26,015 nucleotides of DNA from positions 1 to 26,015 of the forward strand of contig JBOFLG010000154.1 of the NCBI GenBank assembly GCA_051657745.1, read 5' to 3'. The notes beneath the pieces were generated by a model. The model was not told the origin of the DNA, did not search any database, and worked only from the letters and a program-made list of their open reading frames with translations. This stretch comes from JBOFLG01 sp051657745. Lineage in GTDB: Bacteria > Actinomycetota > Actinomycetes > Actinomycetales > Dermatophilaceae. Within the stretch, counting starts at the first letter, position 1. Each line of letters starts with the position of its first letter. The position numbers and the translations under genes are program-made. Shown one piece after another: positions 1 through 6,714 of this stretch.

Positions 1-49
1 AATGGCCACACCTATCGAGCGCGCTCGCACCACGTGTGATGTCACGCGA

Positions 50-66
50 CCGCCCGCTGAGGGCGG
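50..66 (-). terminator. Possible hairpin terminator after the CAT-anticodon tRNA
   Basis: CCGCCC-gctga-GGGCGG forms a 6-bp GC stem with a 5-nt loop, about 28 nt beyond the 3' end of the minus-strand tRNA. There is no T-tract, so it is only a candidate; actinobacterial terminators often lack one. Confidence 0.3.
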
Positions 67-93
67 CTCGGACAGGAAATCCCTGGTGAGAGG

Positions 94-170
94 TGGTGGG
101 GCGTGTCGGGCTTGAACCGACGACCGGCGGATTATGAGTCCGCTGCTCTGACCGACTGAGCTAACGCCCC
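94..170 (-). tRNA. tRNA-Met (anticodon CAT, elongator type)
   Basis: The minus strand folds as a full cloverleaf. The 7-bp acceptor pairs GGGGCGT with ACGCCCC, the D-stem is GCTC/GAGC, and the anticodon stem GCGGA/TCCGC encloses loop CTCATAA with anticodon CAT. The T-arm is GTCGG-TTCAAGC-CCGAC, followed by discriminator A and an encoded CCA (positions 96-94). Position 1 pairs with position 72 (G-C), unlike bacterial initiator tRNA, so this is not tRNA-fMet. The CAT anticodon is also used by tRNA-Ile2 (lysidine-modified C34), which cannot be excluded by eye; elongator Met is the more likely reading. Confidence 0.93.
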
Positions 171-426
171 GCGTCGCCCGATTCGGATGCCGGGGCCACT
201 GCGGGTGCGGCGAGCCCGGCTCCTGGACTGCGGTCGACCAAGCCGTGAGCCTACCGCCCGATCATGGATCGAACGACGCGGGTGACGGTCGGCGCCATCC
301 GGCCGCCAGCCACCCATCATCCGGCCGCAAGTCGCGACGTGGGCCCCGTGCTGCTGAGGCGAGCCGGGCGGCTCTCGAACGCCGCGCGCAACCACCACGG
401 GTCGGGCGTCATCTGATCGCCCCGGC

Positions 427-1929
427 TCAGCGGCGTTCCTCCTTCCAGAGGAACTCGCGCAGCGACAGCCCGCTCGCTCGGATCGTCGCAGCCCGCGCGC
501 GCCCGACGTAGCGGTAGTGCCACGGCTCGTACTTGTAGCAGACCTGCGACCGGCTGCCCTTCGGGTAGGAGAGCACGAAGCCGTACCGCCAGGCATTGGA
601 CGCCATCCAGGCGCCAGCCCGGGTCGTGCCCCAGTCGGTGAGGTTCCACGCGGGCGGGCCTCCCTCGGAGCGGAAGTCGATCGTGGTGCCGAGCTGGTGC
701 TCACTGTGCCCGGGCCGTGCCGTGCCGAGCCCTGCGCGGCCGTCGCCGACGTCTGCGGCATCCTGGCGGAACAGGTCGACCTGCGTTGCATGGCTGCGGT
801 ACCCCGACTGCACGGCGAGTGGTGCGCCAGCCGCACGGGCAGCCGCGGCCAGCGCGGTCAGGTCGGGCATAAGCCCGGCCCGCACCGAATGCCCGTCGCC
901 CAGGCCAGCCAGCCGGGTCGAGCGCAAGTCGCCCGGCACGGAGCTGGGTTCGAGGCGGTAGGTCCAGTCGAGCAGCGACCGGTCCCAGTCGGACGCGGCC
1001 CGATGTCGGGTCAACTCGTCTGCCACGCGACATCCCGGCATGGGCGGTGCAGTGTCGGCCTTCGCTCGTTGGAGCCAGGTGCCGGTGTCGGGACGCCAGT
1101 GCACCTGATCGGCGCGGACATCGCCCAGGTAGTGGCCAGGCTGCGGCCGGTCGCCGGGCCGCCCCCAGGTGACCGGAGGTGCTCCCCGTACGAACCAGGC
1201 TCCAGTGCTCGGGCGGTAGGTCGCGATGTCGACCGGGCCGTTGCCGTCGTGGTCGGCGGGTACGGGGATGTCGCCGGGTTGGCCCCAGGCGGTGGTGGCC
1301 CGGCCTCGATGGAAGTGCCAGGTGCCGGTGCTGGGCCGGTAGACCGCGATGTCGGCGCGCGCGTCGCCGGTGTAGTCGGCGGGTACGGGGATGTCGCCGG
1401 GTTGGCCCCAGGCGGTGGTGGCCCGGCCTCGATGGAAGTGCCAGGTGCCGGTGCTGGGCCGGTAGACCGCGATGTCGGCGCGTCCGTCGCCGGTGTAGTC
1501 GGCGGGTACGGGGATGTCGCCGGGTTGGCCCCAGGCGGTGGCGGGGGTGCGTCCGCGCAGATGCCAGGTGCCGGTGCTGGGCCGGAAGACCGCGATGTCG
1601 GCGCGCGCGTCGCCGGTGTAGTCGGCGGGTACCGGGATGTCGCCGGGTTGGCCCCAGGCGGTGGCGGGGGTGCGTCCGCGCAGATGCCAGGTGCCGGCGC
1701 TGGGCCGGAAGACCGCGATGTCGGCGCGTCCGTCGCCGGTGTAGTCGGCAGCCACCGGGATGTCGCCGGGTTGGCCCCAGGTCACGGCTGCGGTCGCAGA
1801 TGCCGCGTCGCCCACCGCCACTCGACCGGTGGCGCCGTCGTCGGGGCGGATCGCTGCCGAGCCGGTCGCAGGCAGCGCAAACGCAGCGGTGGCGGCAACC
1901 ACGGCCAGGCATACCGACCCACGGATCAT
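427..1929 (-). CDS. Secreted FG-GAP/VCBS-type repeat protein with C-terminal M15 (VanY-like) D-Ala-D-Ala carboxypeptidase domain
   Basis: This is a 500-residue protein. The start at MIRGSV is chosen because GAGGAG lies 7 nt upstream and because it opens a clear signal peptide (hydrophobic residues about 6-20, Ala-rich cleavage near 26). Residues about 51-295 are six copies of a 40-41-residue repeat with the core WGQPGDIPVPADYTGD and ADIAVYRPSTGTW, of the kind called FG-GAP/VCBS-like. The C-terminal part has the M15B signature: SGYRS, then PGHSEHQLGTTIDF (zinc His and Asp) and EPWHYRYVG (catalytic Glu, zinc His). It probably trims D-Ala-D-Ala ends of peptidoglycan outside the membrane, with the repeats as a wall- or ligand-binding stalk; the stalk role is inferred. 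It is transcribed away from DUF3145. Confidence 0.88.
   Translation of the reverse strand: MIRGSVCLAVVAATAAFALPATGSAAIRPDDGATGRVAVGDAASATAAVTWGQPGDIPVAADYTGDGRADIAVFRPSAGTWHLRGRTPATAWGQPGDIPVPADYTGDARADIAVFRPSTGTWHLRGRTPATAWGQPGDIPVPADYTGDGRADIAVYRPSTGTWHFHRGRATTAWGQPGDIPVPADYTGDARADIAVYRPSTGTWHFHRGRATTAWGQPGDIPVPADHDGNGPVDIATYRPSTGAWFVRGAPPVTWGRPGDRPQPGHYLGDVRADQVHWRPDTGTWLQRAKADTAPPMPGCRVADELTRHRAASDWDRSLLDWTYRLEPSSVPGDLRSTRLAGLGDGHSVRAGLMPDLTALAAAARAAGAPLAVQSGYRSHATQVDLFRQDAADVGDGRAGLGTARPGHSEHQLGTTIDFRSEGGPPAWNLTDWGTTRAGAWMASNAWRYGFVLSYPKGSRSQVCYKYEPWHYRYVGRARAATIRASGLSLREFLWKEERR
1045..1779 (-). repeat. Six tandem ~123-bp in-frame repeats within the M15 protein gene
   Basis: A block containing gggatgtcgccgggttggcc recurs at 1267, 1390, 1513, 1636 and 1759, exactly 123 bp apart, with a sixth diverged unit near 1042-1165. 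The middle units are nearly identical at the DNA level. Variants are mosaic: DGRAD/DARAD alternate along the array, while the linkers pair up as WHLRGRTP (first two) and WHFHRGRA (next two). This suggests unequal exchange or gene conversion. Confidence 0.9.
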
Positions 1930-2261
1930 CGAGAAACTCCTCAGTGCGGCGACCGGGGCTGGCGCTCCACCAGAACCCCGCGGGCCAGTCTGCACGCATC
2001 GGGATCCGGCAGCATCCGCTCGCTGACCGGTCCACGAAATCTTGTCCGAGATGATGCTGGGGATGTCGCTGGTGCCGGTGCGTCCGGTGGTGCATGATGT
2101 GCTGCACAACAGCACTCCAGAGGTGCCCGTACAGCGACCGGCAGGTCCACGTCAGGTGGATACGGCGGCCCCGACGAGGGGTGTGCACCGGGCAGACTCA
2201 TTGTTCGCATCACGTGCGACGGCGTTGGGGAAGACGTCCCACGCACGTGAAGGAGACCCGG
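1930..2261. other. Divergent intergenic region between the M15 gene and DUF3145
   Basis: These 332 nt separate two divergently transcribed genes and must hold both promoters. The Shine-Dalgarno sites are clear (GAGGAG for the M15 gene; GAAGGAGA at 2249-2256 for DUF3145). I see no convincing -35/-10 pair for either gene, no convincing small ORF and no RNA gene. A short palindrome GTGCT-gcacaac-AGCAC lies near 2099-2115. Confidence 0.5.
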
Positions 2262-2777
2262 ATGTCTGTCGCGATATCACGCACCTCGACGCAAGGAGTG
2301 GTGTTTATCCACTCGACGCCGAAAGCCCTGTGCCCGCACATCGTGTGGGCACTCGAAGGTGTCCTCGGATTTCGGGTCGCGGTGGACTGGACCGACCAGC
2401 CCGCCGCTCCCGGAATGGTGCGAGCCGAGTTCAGTTGGGCGGGAGAGCCCGGTGCTGGTGCGCGCTTGGCGTCAGCGTTGCGCGGCTGGGACCACCTGCG
2501 CTACGAGGTCACCGAGGAGCCCAGCCCGGGGTGCGACGGCTCGCGGTGGTCGCACACCCCGAGGCTCGGCATCCATCACAGTTGGACCTCCGCCAGTGGC
2601 GACACCGTGGTCAACGAGGACCGGCTTCGCGAAGTCGTGATGCTCTGTCAGGGCAGCCCGGACGCGATGAGCGAGATGCTCGAGGAGATGCTCGGGGTGG
2701 AGTGGGACGAAGAACTCGAACCGTTCCGCTATGCGGGCGACGGCGCGCCAGTGCGGTGGCTGCACAAGGTCGGATGA
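2262..2777 (+). CDS. DUF3145 family protein
   Basis: This is a 171-residue protein starting MSVAISRTSTQGVVFIHSTP, with GAAGGAGA 5 nt upstream of the ATG; an in-frame extension to 2094 lacks a ribosome site. Visible features are the N-terminal GVVFIHSTPKALCPHIVWALEG segment, several conserved-looking Trp residues and a C-terminus ending RYAGDGAPVRWLHKVG. I recognise it as DUF3145, a soluble actinobacterial family of unknown function usually found beside the fab cluster, as here (convergent with fabF, 63 nt between the stops). There is no signal peptide or membrane segment. Its recurring neighbourhood suggests a link to lipid metabolism, but no function is known to me. Confidence 0.87.
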   Translation: MSVAISRTSTQGVVFIHSTPKALCPHIVWALEGVLGFRVAVDWTDQPAAPGMVRAEFSWAGEPGAGARLASALRGWDHLRYEVTEEPSPGCDGSRWSHTPRLGIHHSWTSASGDTVVNEDRLREVVMLCQGSPDAMSEMLEEMLGVEWDEELEPFRYAGDGAPVRWLHKVG

Positions 2778-2840
2778 CGCCCAGCCGCCGAACGCTGACG
2801 CGCGCACCGTCACGGCGCCGCGGCCGGCCAGGCCCTCCGG

Positions 2841-4082
2841 TCAGACGCTCGTGATGACGAGCGCCACGTTGTGGCCACCAAATCCGAAGGAGTTGTTGAG
2901 TGCCGCGATGTCGCCCTGCGGCAGCTTGCGGTGCTCGCCACGGACCACATCGAGGTCGACCGCGGGGTCGAGGTCGTGGATGTTGATCGCTGCTGGCGCG
3001 ACGCGGTGGTGGACCGCGAGTACGGTTAGCAGCCCTTCGAGGGCCCCGGCGGCACCGAGGAGGTGCCCGGTCATCGACTTGGTCGCGCTCACGCACATGT
3101 CGTCGGCCGCGGTGCCGAAGGCTCGCCGGATGGCGTTGGCCTCCGCCACATCGCCGACCGGGGTCGACGTGGCGTGTGCGTTGACATGCACGATGTCGGA
3201 TGCCCTCAGGCCGGCTCGGTCGACCGCCTCACGCATCGCCCGGCTCGCGCCGGCGCCCTCGGGCTCGGGCGCGGTGATGTGGTGCGCATCGGCCGACATC
3301 CCGATCGACGCGAATTCGGCATAGATCCGGGCGCCGCGGGCCATGGCGTGCTCGTAGTCCTCGAGCACCATCACTGCGGCGCCTTCGCCCATCACGAAGC
3401 CGTCCCGCCCGGTGTCGTACGGCCGGCTTGCTCCCGCCGGGTCGTCGTTGCGCGTGGACAGGGCCTGCATCTGGGTGAACCCAGCGAACGGGAGCGGGTG
3501 GATCGCGGCTTCGGTGCCGCCCGCGACGACGACGTCGGCCCGGCCCGCCCGGATCATCTCCCAGCCGTACCCCATCGACTCGGCGCCGGAGGCGCACGCC
3601 GACACGGTGGTGTGGGCGCCGGCCCGGGCGCCGAGCCGCAGCGACACGTTGCCGCTGGAGGTATTTGGCATCAGCATCGGCACCGCGAGCGGGAAGACCC
3701 GGCGGGCGCCCTTCTCGCGCAAGATGTCCCATTGGTCCAGGAGCGTCCACACGCCGCCGATGCCGGTGCCGATGGCCACGGCCAAGCGTTCGGGGTCGAC
3801 CTCGGGAGCGCCGGCGTCGGCCATCGCGGCATCCGAGGCGATCGCGGCGTACTGGGCACTGGGGTCCATCCGGCGCACCTCGACCTTGCTCAGGATCTCG
3901 CCGGGCTGCTGCGCGAGGGTGCACGCGAAGCGCACCGGCAACTGGTAGCGCTCGGGCCAATCCTCGGGGAGCGGCTTTGCCCCCGACCGCCCGTCGAGGA
4001 TGCCCTCCCAGGTCTCGGCGATCGTGCCACCGAGTGGCGTGGTGGCCCCGAGGCCGGTGATGACGACGCGACGCTCACTCAT
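2841..4082 (-). CDS. fabF: Beta-ketoacyl-ACP synthase II
   Basis: This 413-residue protein elongates acyl-ACP by decarboxylative condensation with malonyl-ACP in the cytoplasm. The start MSERRVVITGLG is chosen from family alignment and an AAGGAG 10 nt upstream; longer in-frame forms add a basic, unlikely extension. The catalytic triad is intact and at the same numbering as E. coli FabF: Cys163 in SACASG, His303 in VNAHATSTPVGD and His340 in SMTGHLLGAAGA. It is the last gene of the fabD-fabH-acpP-fabF cluster and is separated from acpP by 154 nt containing a large inverted repeat. Mycobacterial KasA is the corresponding relative, but the cluster order here is the Streptomyces one. Confidence 0.97.
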   Translation of the reverse strand: MSERRVVITGLGATTPLGGTIAETWEGILDGRSGAKPLPEDWPERYQLPVRFACTLAQQPGEILSKVEVRRMDPSAQYAAIASDAAMADAGAPEVDPERLAVAIGTGIGGVWTLLDQWDILREKGARRVFPLAVPMLMPNTSSGNVSLRLGARAGAHTTVSACASGAESMGYGWEMIRAGRADVVVAGGTEAAIHPLPFAGFTQMQALSTRNDDPAGASRPYDTGRDGFVMGEGAAVMVLEDYEHAMARGARIYAEFASIGMSADAHHITAPEPEGAGASRAMREAVDRAGLRASDIVHVNAHATSTPVGDVAEANAIRRAFGTAADDMCVSATKSMTGHLLGAAGALEGLLTVLAVHHRVAPAAINIHDLDPAVDLDVVRGEHRKLPQGDIAALNNSFGFGGHNVALVITSV

Positions 4083-4129
4083 GCTGGTGCTGCTCCTTGC
4101 TCGGGTGCGCTTCCCGCCATCCTGCTGCC

Positions 4130-4217
4130 CCATCCCCGACTTTGTCGGCGTGCGTCCGCGCGGAACTCCGTGTGATCGGGGTGTTGCACGGGTCGTTGCC
4201 GGCAAAGTCGGGGACGG
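4130..4217 (-). promoter_or_regulatory. Long inverted repeat between acpP and fabF
   Basis: The arm CCATCCCCGACTTTGTCGGC (4130-4149) matches the reverse complement of 4198-4217 at 18 of 20 positions, including an 11-nt perfect core; the loop is 48 nt. In the acpP-fabF transcript one non-match is a G-U pair and the other an A-C mismatch. There is no T-tract. It could stabilise acpP mRNA, attenuate fabF, or mark an RNA processing site; which of these is not visible in the sequence. Confidence 0.7.
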
Positions 4218-4236
4218 AGGAGGGAGGGTGGTGGGG

Positions 4237-4485
4237 TCAGGACTGGTTCGACTGGATGAAGCCCACGGCGTCCCCGACGGTCGACAGGTTCTTGACCTCG
4301 TCGTCGGGGATCCGCACGCCGAACTTCTCCTCGGCGTTGACGACGATGGTCATCATCGACAGCGAGTCGATGTCGAGGTCGTCGGTGAAGGACTTGTCCG
4401 GCTGGACGTCGGCCGGGTCGAGCCCGGTCTCCTCGTTGACGATCTCGGCGAGGCCCGCGAGGATCTCGTGTTCGGTCTGTGCCAT
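4237..4485 (-). CDS. acpP: Acyl carrier protein
   Basis: This 82-residue acidic protein carries growing acyl chains as thioesters on 4'-phosphopantetheine. The attachment site is Ser41 in DLDIDSLSMM, the classic DSL motif, followed by the helix II/III region EEKFGVRIPDDEVKNLSTVGDAV. The start MAQTEHEIL is supported by GAAGGAG 9 nt upstream. It lies between fabH (76 nt upstream) and fabF (154 nt downstream). Its length and position match primary-metabolism ACPs; it is not a polyketide carrier. The inverted repeat in its 3' region could help give acpP more product than its neighbours, which is an inference. Confidence 0.97.
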   Translation of the reverse strand: MAQTEHEILAGLAEIVNEETGLDPADVQPDKSFTDDLDIDSLSMMTIVVNAEEKFGVRIPDDEVKNLSTVGDAVGFIQSNQS

Positions 4486-4561
4486 GGATGGTGCTCCTTC
4501 TCTGGTCGGGTACTGCGGGGCTGGGACGCGCCGCCGAGAACGGTGGGCGACGACGGTACGG

Positions 4562-5581
4562 TCACGGGATGACGACCACCTGGGCCGCGTAGGACAGCCC
4601 GGCGCCGAAGCCGATTTGCAGCGCCAGCCCACCGCTGGGCACCTGACCGTCGCGAAGCAACTGGTCCATTGCCAGCGGCACCGACGCAGCGGAGGTGTTG
4701 CCAGCGTGCACGATGTCCCGGGCGACAACGACATCGGCGGGGAGCCGGAGTTGCTTGGCCATCGCGTCGATGATGCGCACGTTGGCCTGGTGTGGCACGA
4801 ATGCGTCGAGCTGGTCGGGGGTGATGCCGGCGGCGTCCAGGGCCTTCTGCGCCACCGGCGCCATCCCCCACACGGCCCAGCGGAACACGGTCTGGCCCTG
4901 CATCCCGATATGCGGCCAGTCCAGCCCCTGCTCGTGCACATCGATCCAGCTTTCGGTCTGGGCGATGGCGTCCCACTGCGAACCGTCGGAGCCCCAGACT
5001 GTCGGCCCGATACCCGGGGTGTCGGACCTGCTCACCACCGCAGCCCCCGCGCCGTCGGCAAAGATGAACGCCGTGCCGCGGTCGTCCTTGCTGGTGAAGT
5101 CGGACAGCCGCTCGACGCCGATGACGAGCACGTGGCGCGCGGTGCCGGCGCGCACGATGTCGGAGGCCATCGCGATGCCGTGGCAGTAGCCGGCGCAGGC
5201 CGCCGAGATGTCGAACGCCGCGCCGCTGCTGCCGAGACGCTCGGCCACCAGCGGTGCCGCCGCCGGGGTCTGGTAGGGCCAACTGACGGTGGCGAGGAGG
5301 ACGCAGTCGACATCGCTGCCTGGGATGCCGGCCATCTCGAGCGCCGGCTTAGCGGCCAGCACCGACATGTCGATGACTGACTCGCCATCCCCGGCCCACC
5401 GCCGCTCGATGATCCCGGACCGCTCGCGGATCCACTCGTCGGAGGAGTCGATTCGCTCGACGATCTCAGAGTTGGGCACCACCCGCCGCGGCCGGTAGCC
5501 ACCGAGGCCGGTGATGCGGGAGTGGGAGACGGGGCCTCCGGGGGAGAGACGGCCGGCGAATCCCTTGGATGTCGGGGTCAT
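4562..5581 (-). CDS. fabH: Beta-ketoacyl-ACP synthase III
   Basis: This 339-residue enzyme primes type II fatty acid synthesis by condensing an acyl-CoA with malonyl-ACP. The catalytic residues are Cys129 (ISAACAGY), His264 (FVPHQANVRI) and Asn295 (VHAGNTSAAS). The ATG overlaps the fabD stop as ATGA and has AAGGAG 8 nt upstream, so translation is coupled to fabD. The first about 18 residues precede the usual family start (SRITGLGGYRP); a GTG further in is possible but lacks a ribosome site. In actinobacteria FabH often prefers branched acyl-CoA primers, which cannot be read from this sequence. Confidence 0.96.
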   Translation of the reverse strand: MTPTSKGFAGRLSPGGPVSHSRITGLGGYRPRRVVPNSEIVERIDSSDEWIRERSGIIERRWAGDGESVIDMSVLAAKPALEMAGIPGSDVDCVLLATVSWPYQTPAAAPLVAERLGSSGAAFDISAACAGYCHGIAMASDIVRAGTARHVLVIGVERLSDFTSKDDRGTAFIFADGAGAAVVSRSDTPGIGPTVWGSDGSQWDAIAQTESWIDVHEQGLDWPHIGMQGQTVFRWAVWGMAPVAQKALDAAGITPDQLDAFVPHQANVRIIDAMAKQLRLPADVVVARDIVHAGNTSAASVPLAMDQLLRDGQVPSGGLALQIGFGAGLSYAAQVVVIP

Positions 5582-6555
5582 GCGCTGTGCTCCTTGAACA
5601 GGCCCCGGGCGGCCTCGAGATCGTCCGGCGTGCGCAACGCGAGCCGTGCCACACCTGGCATGGTTCGTTTGGCCAAGCCGACGAGGGTGCCCGCCGGTGG
5701 CAACTCGATGACGGCAGTGACCCCGAGTCTGGCGAGCTGCTCGGCGCACAGATCCCAGCGCACCGGGCTCGACACCTGCGTGATCAGACGCTCAAGCAAT
5801 TCTGGTCCGCTCGCGACCACCTCGCCATCACGGTTCGACAGCACCGGGACGGCCGGGCCGGGGACCTCGCGGTCACCCCAGATGGCGCGCAGCGCACCGA
5901 CCGCAGGCTCCATGTAGCCGGTGTGGAACGCGCCGGCCACGGTGAGTGGGATGACGCGCGTGCGCTCCGGTGGCTCGGCGGCCAACGCCGCGAGTGCGTC
6001 AAGCGCCCCGGCCGCGACGACCTGACCGGCGCTGTTGACGTTGGCCGGCGTCAGGCCATGCCGCTCGATCGCAGCGAGGACTTCGTCAGGGTCACCGCCG
6101 AGCACCGCGCTCATCCCGGTGGGCGTCGCTGCGCTGGCCTCGGCCATCGCCCGGCCGCGCAGCGCGACGAGTGCCATCGCGTCGGGTTCACCGAGGACAC
6201 CGGCGGCGGCGCAGGCGGTGACCTCGCCGACCGAGTGCCCGGCCAGCACGGCAGTGCCAGGAGGGGCGAGGAATGCCGCCGCCGAGGCCGCCGCGGCAGG
6301 AGGCGCGGGTGCGTCATCCTGGATCGCGGCCGCCAGCGTCCGGAGCGCGATGAGCCCGGCTCCGACGAGCAGCGGCTGAGCGACCGCGGTGTCGGTGATC
6401 GTCTCCTGATCGGAGGTGGTGCCGTGAGTGGCGAGGTCGACCCCCGCCGATTCGGATAGCGCGGCGAGGTGCTCCGGAACCCCCGGCAGTTCGAGCCATG
6501 GCGTGAGGAAGCCGGGAGTCTGGGACCCCTGGCCCGGGCAGACGATCGCGATCAC
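5578..6555 (-). CDS. fabD: Malonyl-CoA:ACP transacylase
   Basis: This protein transfers malonyl from CoA to AcpP. The GTG at 6555 places the N-terminus (VIAIVCPGQGSQTPGF) where the family normally begins, giving 325 residues. An in-frame GTG at 6600 would add 15 residues and has no better ribosome site. The nucleophile Ser108 lies in AGHSVGE, Arg133 in ALRGRAMAEA and His211 in AGAFHTGYM. An Ala/Pro-rich insert (residues about 79-98) precedes the GHSxG motif and is longer than in most homologues I know. The stop overlaps fabH (ATGA). The GTG itself overlaps the stop of a small upstream ORF (GTGA), which may drive initiation by coupling. Confidence 0.94.
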   Translation of the reverse strand: MIAIVCPGQGSQTPGFLTPWLELPGVPEHLAALSESAGVDLATHGTTSDQETITDTAVAQPLLVGAGLIALRTLAAAIQDDAPAPPAAAASAAAFLAPPGTAVLAGHSVGEVTACAAAGVLGEPDAMALVALRGRAMAEASAATPTGMSAVLGGDPDEVLAAIERHGLTPANVNSAGQVVAAGALDALAALAAEPPERTRVIPLTVAGAFHTGYMEPAVGALRAIWGDREVPGPAVPVLSNRDGEVVASGPELLERLITQVSSPVRWDLCAEQLARLGVTAVIELPPAGTLVGLAKRTMPGVARLALRTPDDLEAARGLFKEHSA

Positions 6556-6617
6556 CCAACCAGGGTGTCGCGCAGCGGCGCCTGCGGTCGCCACGAGCAC
6601 GGACGAAGCTGAGCCAT
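6552..6617 (-). other. Possible 21-codon upstream ORF coupled to fabD
   Basis: An ATG at 6617 opens 21 codons (MAQLRPCSW...DTLVG) ending in a TGA that overlaps the fabD GTG as GTGA. It could explain initiation at a fabD start with no visible ribosome site. It has no Shine-Dalgarno sequence of its own and may be chance. Confidence 0.25.
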
Positions 6618-6620
6618 CTG

Positions 6621-6639
6621 TTTTGGAGGGTTACCACAA
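6621..6639 (-). promoter_or_regulatory. Candidate operator/promoter element upstream of fabD
   Basis: TTTTGGAGGGTTACCACAA is an AT-richer island 66 nt upstream of the fabD start and forms an imperfect inverted repeat (TTGTGG-N7-CCAAAA on the coding strand). Its place between fasR and the fab genes makes it a plausible binding site for the activator. The sequence alone does not prove this. Confidence 0.4.
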
Positions 6640-6680
6640 GGCGCGGGGATGCCGGGGTGGTCTCCGGGACGGCGACCCGC

Positions 6681-6714
6681 CGGAGCGTCATCCGGGCTGA
6701 CGGATGACGCTCCG
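6681..6714 (-). terminator. Perfect 14-bp hairpin overlapping the fasR stop codon
   Basis: CGGAGCGTCATCCG-ggctga-CGGATGACGCTCCG is a perfect inverted repeat with a 6-nt loop. Its distal arm contains the fasR TGA. There is no T-tract. It may terminate or attenuate read-through from fasR into fabD, or serve as a protein site. Confidence 0.5.

Noticed and set aside
94..170. CAT-anticodon tRNA considered as initiator tRNA-fMet
   Set aside because: It has a normal G1-C72 pair; bacterial initiators lack pairing at 1-72.
171..426. Gap between the CAT tRNA and the M15 gene searched for a small gene
   Set aside because: ORFs present have random high-GC composition and no ribosome site or family resemblance.
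1045..1779. Regular repeats considered as a CRISPR array
   Set aside because: Units are contiguous, in frame and 123 bp long, with no unique spacers; they encode protein repeats.
517..2097. 526-codon plus-strand ORF opposite the M15 gene
   Set aside because: Low-complexity antisense of the 123-bp repeats (GGGGPASMEVPGAGAGP); the minus strand encodes a coherent secreted peptidase.
3063..4175. 370-codon plus-strand ORF opposite fabF
   Set aside because: Shadow of fabF with no family motif.
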